DNA of 24,116 bases, taken from JBFGFG01 sp041627475. GTDB lineage: Bacteria > Actinomycetota > Nitriliruptoria > Nitriliruptorales > Nitriliruptoraceae. The notes beneath the pieces were generated by a model. That model was not told where the DNA came from, ran no database searches, and saw only the letters and a list, made by a program, of their open reading frames with translations. The translations under genes were made by a program, and so were the position numbers. The DNA is taken from contig JBFKQZ010000014.1 in the NCBI GenBank assembly GCA_041627475.1, positions 1 to 24,116 on the forward strand, given 5' to 3'. Positions within the stretch are counted from its first letter, which is position 1, and each line of letters opens with the position of its first letter. Positions 6,353 through 12,966 of this stretch are shown here, piece by piece.

Positions 6353-7697
6353 GGTGCAGCTCCGCGCTCGGCAGTCGGATGTCGAAGGCGGCGCCGCCGC
6401 CCTCCGCGTCCCGGTAGGTGATGGTCCCGGCGTTCGCCTCGACGAGCTTGCGCGTGATCGAGAGCCCGAGGCCGATCCCACCCTTGTGCGTGTCCGCCTG
6501 GGTGTACGGCTCGAAGATGGTCCCCTGCAGCTCGGGTGGCACTCCCTCGCCGTTGTCCGTGACCGTGACGACCACATCGGCACCGTCCGGCGCCGCGGTG
6601 ATGGTGATGCGGTCACCGCCGTACTTCTCCGCGTTGCGGACCAGGTTGCTCAGCACCTGCTCGAGGTGGTGCTCGTCGGCCCGGACCCGGACGTCGGGGG
6701 CCACGTCGACCTCGATCTCGGTCCCGTCGATCGACTCGTCGCGCTGGATCGCAGCCAGGAGGTCGGCGAGCGCGACGACGGTCGGTGCGGGCTGGGGCTC
6801 GTCGTTGGCGTGCTGTGCGACCAGCAGGAGGTCGTCGATCATCCGCTGCTGGCGCGCGACCTGCCGACGCAGGCTCTCCAGGATCCCGTTGCGGGTGTCC
6901 GGGTCGAGCTCGTCGCCGTGGTGCCGCAGGGTCTCGCCGGCAGCACCGATGACGGCGAGCGGGGACCGCAGCTCGTGCGACAGCACGGAGACGAAGCGCT
7001 CACGCGTGTCCGCGAGCGCGGCGAGCTGTTCGTTGCTGGCCTGCAGCGCGTCGCGGCGGAGCTCGGCCAGCTCCCACGCCTCGTCGAAGGACCGCTGGTA
7101 CCGCAGCAGGACGACCCAGACGAGCACGGCCCCGCTCACCAGCAGCAGTGCCCCAACGGCGGCGACGATGGTGGCGGTGCGCTCGGCGGCGAGGGCGTCG
7201 TCGAGGAACAGCTCACGTGTCTCGGACACGGTGCGGTCGGTCGCGGCCTGGGCGGCCCGCTGCCCGCTGGTCGCGATCTCCAGGGCACGTTCGGTGTCGG
7301 CGGGGTCCTCCGCCTGCAGCTGTCGCAGCTCCGCTGCGGCCTCGAGGACACCCTCGATGTCCGCCCGGAGCTGCGGGGTGGTCTCCGGGCGCTCGAGTCG
7401 CGCCGCCGCGATGGTCAGCTGGCGGCTGAGCAGACCCAGCTCGACCTCGGCGAGCTCGCTGTCCAACGGCTCGCCGATGGCGGCGAGCAGGCGCAGCTCG
7501 TGGAACCCACGGCGGACGTCGGTGAACGCACTCGAGAGGCTCTCCGCCTGTTCCCGCGGTTCGTTGGACGTCGACAGCTGGAACCAGGCTGCGGCGAGGG
7601 CGAGCTCGACCAGCACCACGACGGCGATGATCGCGACACCCGCGGTACGCCGGAACGGCGCCTGACGGTCGACCGTCGTGCTCGTCGTTCCCACCAT
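6345..7697 (-). CDS. Membrane sensor histidine kinase (orphan)
   Basis: Two-component sensor of about 450 residues. Numbering from the GTG at 7706: TM1 at 23-44, an all-helical extracellular sensor at 45-175, TM2 at 177-201, a short linker without obvious HAMP, HisKA with the phospho-acceptor H244 in FVSVLSHELRSPLAVIG, N box NLVRNAEKYGG (354-363), G1 DNGEGVP (384-390), F box IFEPYTQAD and G2 GGIGLGLSI (409-417). I prefer the ATG at 7697 because an AGGGGG stretch lies about 10 bases upstream, whereas it would abut the GTG at 7706. No response regulator is adjacent, so the partner is elsewhere. The downstream lipoprotein gene overlaps the 3' end, suggesting the lipoprotein supplies or modifies the signal. 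Confidence 0.9.
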   Translation of the reverse strand: MVGTTSTTVDRQAPFRRTAGVAIIAVVVLVELALAAAWFQLSTSNEPREQAESLSSAFTDVRRGFHELRLLAAIGEPLDSELAEVELGLLSRQLTIAAARLERPETTPQLRADIEGVLEAAAELRQLQAEDPADTERALEIATSGQRAAQAATDRTVSETRELFLDDALAAERTATIVAAVGALLLVSGAVLVWVVLLRYQRSFDEAWELAELRRDALQASNEQLAALADTRERFVSVLSHELRSPLAVIGAAGETLRHHGDELDPDTRNGILESLRRQVARQQRMIDDLLLVAQHANDEPQPAPTVVALADLLAAIQRDESIDGTEIEVDVAPDVRVRADEHHLEQVLSNLVRNAEKYGGDRITITAAPDGADVVVTVTDNGEGVPPELQGTIFEPYTQADTHKGGIGLGLSITRKLVEANAGTITYRDAEGGGAAFDIRLPSAELHHV

Positions 7698-7854
7698 GGG
7701 ATGCACACCCCCTGCGCCGCGTGACCGGGCCTGCTTGCACGTCGGCGGCGCTGGCCGAGGCTACAGGTCTTCGAGTCGAGGAGGGCGGCCCGTGCACAGG
7801 GCAGCCGGCTGCACGGCGACTAGCGTGCCGGAGCACCGCGACAAGGGGCGCTCC
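7698..7854. promoter_or_regulatory. Divergent control region between the kinase and SPFH genes
   Basis: A 157-base gap with starts pointing away on both sides. TAGCGT at 7821-7826 is a plausible -10 for the SPFH gene, 28 bases before its ATG. No strong palindrome was seen. The ribosome site AAGGGG (7843-7848) serves the SPFH gene and an AGGGGG on the minus strand (7713-7708) serves the kinase. Confidence 0.35.
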
Positions 7855-9048
7855 ATGGGACTGATCGACAAGCTGCGCAACGAACTCGTCGACATCATCG
7901 AGTGGCTGGACGCCGGCCGTTCCACCCTTGCGTGGCGCTTCCCGCGGCACGACAACGAGATCAAGAACGGCGCCGAGCTGATCGTGCGCGAGGGCCAGGA
8001 GGCGGTGTTCGTCTACCGCGGCTCCCTGGCCGACCGCTTCGGTCCCGGCCACTACCAGCTGGTCAGCGAGAACCTGCCGCTGCTGTCGAGTCTCCAGGGG
8101 TGGAAGCACGGCTTCGAGAGCCCGTTCCGCTCGGAGGTCTACTTCGTCTCGACCCGGCCGGCCGAGGTCCGCTGGGGCACGCCGCAGCCGATCACGATCC
8201 GCGACCCCGACTTCCGCATGATCCAGGTCCGCGCCAACGGCCTGCTGATGTGCCGGGTGGCGGACGCGGAGACGTTCCTCAAGGAGGTCATCGGCACCGA
8301 GCAGGTCATCGAGATCGACGAGCTCACCGAGCTCCTGCGGCGGATCATCGCCCAGGCCTTCAGCGACATGGTGACGTCGTCGGGCATCGGTGCGATCGAC
8401 CTCCAGACCCAGCAGGCCGAGCTGTCGAACCAGCTCAGGGGGATCGTCCAGGAGCGCGTGGACGACGAGTACGGGCTCGAGATCCTCTCGATCGACATGA
8501 CGATCTCGCTGCCCGAGGAGGTCCAGGACGCGATCTCGCGCGGTGCTGCGACCGGCGCCGAGGCTGCCGGTGCGATGCACGGCATCGGCGACATGGGGCG
8601 CTACCAGCAGTTCGCGGCAGCCGACGCCATGCGCACGGCCGCCGAGAACCCGGGCGGGAGCGGTGGCATGGGCGACATGCTCGGGATGGGCATGGGCCTC
8701 GCCATGGCCAACCAGATGGCCGGGACGATGCAGGGTGCGGTCGCACCGCAGGGCGGGCCGCCGCCGGCACCGTCGGCCGGACCGGCGTTCCACGTCGACC
8801 TCGGCAACGGTCAGCAGGGTGGACCGTTCACGGTCGCCCAGCTCCAGCAGGCCGTCGCGCAGGGGCAGCTGACCGGCTCGACGATGGTGTGGGCGGCCGG
8901 CATGGCCGCGTGGGCACCCGCCTCGCAGGTGCCTGCCCTCGCCGCGCTGTTCAGCAGCCCCCCGCCGCCACCCTCCGCGAGCGCGCCGCCGCCGCCCTCG
9001 GCCGGCGACGCCGGTGACGACGCGGCAGGTGGCGACGACCAGTCATGA
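7855..9048 (+). CDS. SPFH/Band-7 domain protein with C-terminal GYF-like domain (YdjI-like)
   Basis: A 397-residue protein of the YdjI-type SPFH family (older databases say virion core protein). The N-terminus MGLIDKLRNELVDIIEWLD and RHDNEIKNGAELIVREGQEA are typical. The SPFH domain spans about 35-235, with GWKHGFESPFRSEVYFVSTR and EILSIDMTISLPEEVQDAIS. Then come a Met/Gly-rich stretch (about 262-305), a GYF_2/DUF4339-like module (FHVDLGNGQQGGPFTVAQL to AAWAPASQVP, about 310-360) and a proline-rich tail (PPPPPSASAPPPPSAGD). It has no signal peptide or TM; family members assemble under the membrane. The ATG at 7855 has AAGGGG 6 bases upstream; an upstream in-frame extension lacks family similarity. 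The stop overlaps the next start (ATGA). In Bacillus subtilis the homologue sits in a PspA-linked ydjFGHI operon; no pspA is visible here. Confidence 0.88.
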   Translation: MGLIDKLRNELVDIIEWLDAGRSTLAWRFPRHDNEIKNGAELIVREGQEAVFVYRGSLADRFGPGHYQLVSENLPLLSSLQGWKHGFESPFRSEVYFVSTRPAEVRWGTPQPITIRDPDFRMIQVRANGLLMCRVADAETFLKEVIGTEQVIEIDELTELLRRIIAQAFSDMVTSSGIGAIDLQTQQAELSNQLRGIVQERVDDEYGLEILSIDMTISLPEEVQDAISRGAATGAEAAGAMHGIGDMGRYQQFAAADAMRTAAENPGGSGGMGDMLGMGMGLAMANQMAGTMQGAVAPQGGPPPAPSAGPAFHVDLGNGQQGGPFTVAQLQQAVAQGQLTGSTMVWAAGMAAWAPASQVPALAALFSSPPPPPSASAPPPPSAGDAGDDAAGGDDQS

Positions 9049-9081
9049 GCGACCTGCCGCCGCCGCCCTCGGCCGGCGACG
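8985..9081 (+). repeat. 26-bp perfect direct repeat spanning the SPFH/zinc-ribbon gene junction
   Basis: Copies lie at 8985-9010 and 9056-9081, 71 bases apart. Each encodes PPPPSAGD in the frame of its own gene: the end of the SPFH protein and the start of the zinc-ribbon protein. Because the spacing is not a multiple of 3 yet each copy is in frame with its host gene, recombination between copies would delete 71 bases and fuse the two genes in frame. Confidence 0.85.
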
Positions 9082-10361
9082 GGCAGGGACGGGGTGCGCC
9101 GGGGCCGATGCCCCCGCCCCCGCCGTCGGCGGTCCCACCGCCCCCGTCCGCGCCGCCGCCCGCACCCGACCCGGCACCCGACGGGGACGCGGACGATGCG
9201 CCGGACGACGGCCCGATGGTCGTCACCGACGACCTCGACCTCGGTCGGGGGGACCCCGCGCGGCTGCACCGCACCGAGCTGACCCGCACGTACCCGTGCC
9301 GCAACTGCGGTGGTGAGCTCGAGTTCGACATCGGGGCCCAGGACCTCGGCTGTCCGCACTGTGGGCGTCACCAGCCGATCGACCACACCGGCGTGGAGGC
9401 GCCGCGGGAGCAGGACCTCGAGGCGGCCGTGGCCGCGCTGCGCAGTGGTGACATCGAGCGCCTCGTGCAGCCCTCGGCGGACGAGCACGAGGTCGTGTGC
9501 CAGAACTGCGGCGGACACACGACCTTCACCGGGTCGCTGACCGCGACGCGCTGCCCGTACTGCGCCACGCCGATCCAGCGCGACGACGTGCACCAGGCCC
9601 CAGCCCGGCTGCCGGTCGACGGTGTGCTGCCGTTCCGGGTGCCGCCGAAGGTCGCCCGCGACCGGATCCAGGAATGGATCTCCTCCCGCTGGTTCGCGCC
9701 GAACGCCTTCAAGACCTACTCGCGCACCGGGTCGTTCGCGAGCGTGTACGGGGCCTACTTCACCTATGACGCCCGGACGCAGTCGCACTACCGCGGGCAG
9801 CGTGGCGACAACTACACCGTCGTGGTCGGTCACGGCGAGAACCGTCGGACCGAGACGCGCATCCGCTGGCGGCGGGTCGCTGGCGTGGTGAGCAACGACT
9901 TCGACGACGTGACCGTCCTCGCCAACGAGGGGCTCGACCGCCGCTACGTGTCGGCCCTCGAGCCGTGGCCCACACGGCAGGCGACGGGCTTCAACCCGCA
10001 GTACCTGGCGGGCCATCTCGCCCGGACGTACGACCACGACGTCGAGGAGTGCTTCAGCGAGGCGAAGCAGCGCATCGACGCAGCGATCGAGCAGTCGATC
10101 CGGCGCGACATCGGTGGCGACCACCAGCGGATCCACAAGGTCGACACGCGCTACTGGGACCTCACCTACAAGCACCTGCTGCTGCCGATCTGGCTGCTCA
10201 CGGTGCTCTTCTCGGGTGCCGTCTACCAGGTCTTCATCAACGGGGTGACCGGCGAGGTGCAGGGGCAGCGGCCCTACAGCAAGGTGAAGATCGCGCTGGC
10301 GGTGCTCGGAGGGATCGCCGTCGCGGTCGGGCTGTGGCTGGCGTTCGGGAGGTCGGCGTGA
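9045..10361 (+). CDS. Double zinc-ribbon membrane protein (YdjG-like)
   Basis: A 438-residue protein in the family annotated as TFIIB-type zinc-ribbon or replication-restart-helicase-like protein, of which B. subtilis YdjG is an example. Order: Pro-rich disordered N-terminus (about 1-70); zinc ribbon 1 YPCRNCGGELEF with CPHCG (about 83-107); zinc ribbon 2 VVCQNCGGHTTF with CPYC (about 150-175); a conserved globular part with FRVPPKVARDRIQEWISSRW, YFTYDA and LEPWPTRQATGFNPQYLAG; then TYKHLLLPIWLLTVLF, a first TM segment ending VYQVFINGVTGEVQGQRPYS, and a second TM (IALAVLGGIAVAVGLWLAFG). The cytosolic zinc ribbons and C-terminal membrane hairpin suggest a membrane scaffold rather than a helicase. 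The ATG overlaps the SPFH stop and the stop overlaps the next GTG, so all three are coupled. Confidence 0.85.
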   Translation: MSDLPPPPSAGDGQGRGAPGPMPPPPPSAVPPPPSAPPPAPDPAPDGDADDAPDDGPMVVTDDLDLGRGDPARLHRTELTRTYPCRNCGGELEFDIGAQDLGCPHCGRHQPIDHTGVEAPREQDLEAAVAALRSGDIERLVQPSADEHEVVCQNCGGHTTFTGSLTATRCPYCATPIQRDDVHQAPARLPVDGVLPFRVPPKVARDRIQEWISSRWFAPNAFKTYSRTGSFASVYGAYFTYDARTQSHYRGQRGDNYTVVVGHGENRRTETRIRWRRVAGVVSNDFDDVTVLANEGLDRRYVSALEPWPTRQATGFNPQYLAGHLARTYDHDVEECFSEAKQRIDAAIEQSIRRDIGGDHQRIHKVDTRYWDLTYKHLLLPIWLLTVLFSGAVYQVFINGVTGEVQGQRPYSKVKIALAVLGGIAVAVGLWLAFGRSA

Positions 10362-10966
10362 TCTGGGCGACGATCGGCATCGCACTGGCCGTGGCCGGTG
10401 TGCTCGCGCTCGGCCTCGCCGCCGTCGCGGTGGCGCGCAACCGCCAGCGGCGCAACCGCGTGGTGCCCGACGTCCCCACCAACGCCCCCGACGAGTGGGC
10501 CGGGACCCACACGCCGCTGGCGCGGCTGCACCGACGGCTGCGGGCGGCTGTCGACGGTGCCCGTGCCGTGCCCGACCCCGACGGTGCCCTGATCCGGGCG
10601 CGGCACGAGGTCGAGCAGGCCGCGCTCGCCGTCGACGACCACCTCGTGGCGCTGCACGGCATGGCCGAACGCGAACGCGCGGGCCGCATGGCGGCCGCCA
10701 CCGCAGCCGTCGCATCGGTCGAGGACGCCGCGGCCCGGCTCGCCGACGCCGCCTCTGCCTCACGGTCGACGGCGCTGCCCGCGGTCGAGGCGGCGCTCGA
10801 ACGTGCGCGCCTGCTCGAGGAGGCCCGCCGCGAGCTGGAGGCCGAGGACGTCGCGGCCTCCTGGCCGCTGGGGCCCGACGCGTCGTCCGACGCCGTCCCC
10901 GGAGCAGCAACGGAGGATGCGGCCGACGACGAGGACGGGCAGCGGCCGGAGCCGACCACCGGCTGA
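10358..10966 (+). CDS. Single-TM protein with long helical cytoplasmic region
   Basis: A 202-residue protein, not recognised as a named family. It starts VIWATIGIALAVAGVLALGL, a TM helix at about 3-25, followed by a basic stop-transfer RNRQRRNR. The rest is Ala/Glu/Arg-rich and mostly helical (about 50-170, possible coiled coil, including GALIRARHEVEQAALAVDDH and ERARLLEEARRELEAED), with an acidic low-complexity tail. The GTG at 10358 has GGGAGG 5 bases upstream and overlaps the zinc-ribbon stop (GTGA), so it is the third gene of that operon. By position it corresponds to YdjH of the Bacillus ydjFGHI set, but I cannot show homology. The TM plus helical architecture would suit an anchor for the SPFH/zinc-ribbon partners (inference). 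Confidence 0.75.
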   Translation: MIWATIGIALAVAGVLALGLAAVAVARNRQRRNRVVPDVPTNAPDEWAGTHTPLARLHRRLRAAVDGARAVPDPDGALIRARHEVEQAALAVDDHLVALHGMAERERAGRMAAATAAVASVEDAAARLADAASASRSTALPAVEAALERARLLEEARRELEAEDVAASWPLGPDASSDAVPGAATEDAADDEDGQRPEPTTG

Positions 10967-10970
10967 CTCC

Positions 10971-10976
10971 TACAGT
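10971..10976 (+). promoter_or_regulatory. Candidate -10 element for the SDR gene
   Basis: TACAGT fits TAnnnT, lies just after the stop of the preceding gene and 24 bases before the ATG at 11001. No convincing -35 was seen. Confidence 0.3.
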
Positions 10977-11000
10977 CTGCGGTCGACGGGAGGGACGACG

Positions 11001-11735
11001 ATGGGACTGCTGGACGGGAAGGTCGCGCTGGTCACCGGTGGCGCACAGGGGCTCGGCCTCGCGATCGCCGAGCGCTTCACCGACGAGGGGGCGACCGTCG
11101 TCGTCGCGGACCTCGACGCCGACGCGGCGGCCGAGGCGGCGGCCGGCCTGCGCGGCGCATCCAGCGTGCGCGCGAACGTCGTGGACGAGGGTGACGTCGA
11201 CGCCATGGTCGCCCATGCCGTCGAGGCGCACGGCCGGCTCGACGTGCTGGTGAACAACGCGGGGATCACGCGGGACAAGAGCCTCGGCAAGATGACGCTG
11301 GAGATGTTCCGCCAGGTCATCGACGTGCACCTGCAGGGCACGTGGCTGGGTTCGCGCGCCGCCTTCGCGGTCATGCGTGAGCAGGGCCATGGCGGCGCGA
11401 TCGTGAACATGTCGAGCGTGTCGGGGAAGGTCGGCAACTTCGGGCAGACGAACTACTCCGCGGCGAAGGCCGGGATCGTCGGCATGACCAAGGCACTCGC
11501 CAAGGAGGGCGCACGGTTCGACATCCGCGTCAACGCCGTGATGCCGGGCCTGATCCGTTCCGCGATGACCGAGGCGATGCCGCAGGAGGCCTGGGACAGC
11601 AAGCTCGCCGACATCCCGCTGGGACGGGCCGGTGAGCCCGAGGAGGTCGCCGCAGCGGCGCTGTTCCTGGCCAGCGACCTGTCCAGCTACTCGACCGGGA
11701 CGGTCGTCGAGGTGACGGGCGGCCGCCACATCTGA
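11001..11735 (+). CDS. FabG-like short-chain dehydrogenase/reductase
   Basis: A 244-residue classical SDR. The cofactor loop is TGGAQGLG (residues 12-19); D37 at the end of strand 2 (VVVADLD) suggests NAD(H) preference; NNAG is at 85-88; the catalytic triad is S139 (NMSSVSG), Y152 and K156 (YSAAK). The end EEVAAAALFLASDLSSYSTG followed by TVVEVTGG is typical of FabG-type 3-oxoacyl-ACP/3-hydroxyacyl-CoA reductases. The usual catalytic-tetrad Asn is His (VIDVHLQGTW, H110), as in some hydroxyacyl-CoA dehydrogenase SDRs. The ATG at 11001 has GGGAGGG about 7 bases upstream; an upstream in-frame extension overlaps the preceding gene and is rejected. The likely substrate is a 3-oxoacyl thioester, which could link to the fad genes at the other end of the window, but this is unproven. 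Confidence 0.88.
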   Translation: MGLLDGKVALVTGGAQGLGLAIAERFTDEGATVVVADLDADAAAEAAAGLRGASSVRANVVDEGDVDAMVAHAVEAHGRLDVLVNNAGITRDKSLGKMTLEMFRQVIDVHLQGTWLGSRAAFAVMREQGHGGAIVNMSSVSGKVGNFGQTNYSAAKAGIVGMTKALAKEGARFDIRVNAVMPGLIRSAMTEAMPQEAWDSKLADIPLGRAGEPEEVAAAALFLASDLSSYSTGTVVEVTGGRHI

Positions 11736-11741
11736 CCTCCC

Positions 11742-11756
11742 TGCGACATCGTCGCA
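11742..11756 (+). terminator. Small hairpin after the SDR gene
   Basis: TGCGAC and GTCGCA form a 6-bp perfect stem with a 3-base loop, 6 bases after the SDR stop. There is no U tract. It is a weak terminator candidate. Confidence 0.3.
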
Positions 11757-11832
11757 ACCTCCCCGCAACACGGGCTCGGCAGTGTCCGGGCTGCCGGGCC
11801 TGCGGGTGTCGGGTCGGCGGGGGAGCCGGACC

Positions 11833-12840
11833 GTGGTCGGACGAGGTGCACGACGACTCCGTGCGATCATCGAGCCGGAGGGCCCGCTGCCACCCGTCAC
11901 GGTGCGTCGGATCCACGGCTACGACCGGGCCTACCGGCGTCGTGGTGAGGGCGAGACGCTCCTCCTCGTCCACGGCATCGGCGACTCGTCGACGACGTGG
12001 TCGGAGGTCGTGCGCGACCTGTCGCAGGACCACGACGTCCTGGCACCCGACCTGCTCGGGCACGGCTTCTCGGACAAGCCGCGCGCCGACTACTCGGTCG
12101 GCGGCTTCGCCAACGGCCTGCGTGACCTGCTGACCGTGCTGGACATCGAGCGGGCGACGGTCGTCGGCCACTCGCTCGGTGCGATCGTGGCGATGCAGTT
12201 CGCCTACCAGTTCCCCGAGCGGACCGAGCGACTGGTGCTGGTCAGCGCCGGCGGCGTGTCGCGGTCGATCCACCCGGTGGTGCGGGCTGCGACGCTGCCG
12301 TTCGCGCCGACCGTGATGGGCCTGCTGGACCTTCCGGGGATCCGTCGTCGGACGGCGGCGGTGACGACCGCGCTCGCCAGTGGCCTCACCGGTGGTGGCC
12401 TCGCCGGCGACGGCGACCGCGACGACCTGCTGCGCGTGCTCGAGGGACTGGACAGCCACGAGGCCCGGATGGCCCTCACGCGCACGTTGCGGGCCGTCGT
12501 GGATGCGCGGGGCCAGGTCGTGACCGGGGTCGACCGGTCGTACCTCGCCGAGGGGCTGCCGTCCCTGGTGCTCTGGGGCGACCACGACCCGCTGATCCCG
12601 CCGCACCACGCCCGGCTCGCGCACGCGGCCTTCCCGGGCAGCCGGCTCGAGCTCGTGCACGGCGCGGGGCACTTCCCGCACCGGTCCCATGCCGAGCACT
12701 TCGTGGCGACGCTGCGGTCCTTCATGGCGTCCACCACGCCGCGGCGCTGGGACGAGGAGACCTGGCGGGACCTGCTGCTGGCGGGTGACGGGCCGGCGGG
12801 TGCCGCGGCACCGACCTCCCTCGCGGCCGCCGTCGACTGA
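11833..12840 (+). CDS. Alpha/beta-fold hydrolase
   Basis: Probable cytosolic serine hydrolase of the MhpC/BphD-like superfamily, 335 residues from the GTG at 11833. LLLVHGIGDSSTTW carries the oxyanion HG motif; the nucleophile elbow GHSLGA has S114; the acid D252 is in LWGDHDPLIPP; the base H280 is in HGAGHFPH. The C-terminal tail (TPRRWDEETWRDLLLAGDG onward) extends beyond the fold and is Ala-rich. I prefer the GTG at 11833 because GGGAG lies 7 bases upstream; a GTG at 11782 would add 17 residues but has no good ribosome site. The substrate cannot be read from sequence. It follows the SDR by about 100 bases, on the same strand. BioH, the biotin-pathway esterase, shares this fold but nothing ties this protein to that role. 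Confidence 0.83.
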   Translation: MVGRGARRLRAIIEPEGPLPPVTVRRIHGYDRAYRRRGEGETLLLVHGIGDSSTTWSEVVRDLSQDHDVLAPDLLGHGFSDKPRADYSVGGFANGLRDLLTVLDIERATVVGHSLGAIVAMQFAYQFPERTERLVLVSAGGVSRSIHPVVRAATLPFAPTVMGLLDLPGIRRRTAAVTTALASGLTGGGLAGDGDRDDLLRVLEGLDSHEARMALTRTLRAVVDARGQVVTGVDRSYLAEGLPSLVLWGDHDPLIPPHHARLAHAAFPGSRLELVHGAGHFPHRSHAEHFVATLRSFMASTTPRRWDEETWRDLLLAGDGPAGAAAPTSLAAAVD

Positions 12841-12904
12841 CCACGGCTGCGGAGGGCCAACCGACGTGCGGTGGTGCGCGCAGGGACGTGGCAGTGGCCG
12901 TTCG

Positions 12905-12951
12905 CGGGAGGAATCGGGGGTGCGGACGGGGAAGTCGGGGGCAACCTCCCG
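12905..12951 (+). promoter_or_regulatory. G-quadruplex motif flanked by an inverted repeat in the peptidase 5' leader
   Basis: Arms CGGGAGG (12905-12911) and CCTCCCG (12945-12951) are perfect complements. Between and including the left arm are four G tracts (12906-12908, 12916-12920, 12928-12931, 12937-12941) with loops of 7, 7 and 5 bases, a canonical G4 pattern on the coding strand. Stem and quadruplex would compete for the same Gs. The element ends 15 bases before the GTG of the secreted peptidase. Function is inference. Confidence 0.4.
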
Positions 12952-12966
12952 ATGCAGGATCCTCCC

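Noticed and set aside
8811..11900. Minus-strand open frame of 1029 codons
   Set aside because: It is antisense to the SPFH, zinc-ribbon, TM-protein and SDR genes, which all have clear motifs; its own composition is low-complexity.
11833..12840. Alpha/beta hydrolase as BioH (pimeloyl-ACP methyl esterase)
   Set aside because: It has the catalytic triad common to a vast family, lies 7 kb from the biotin genes and shares no specific marker.
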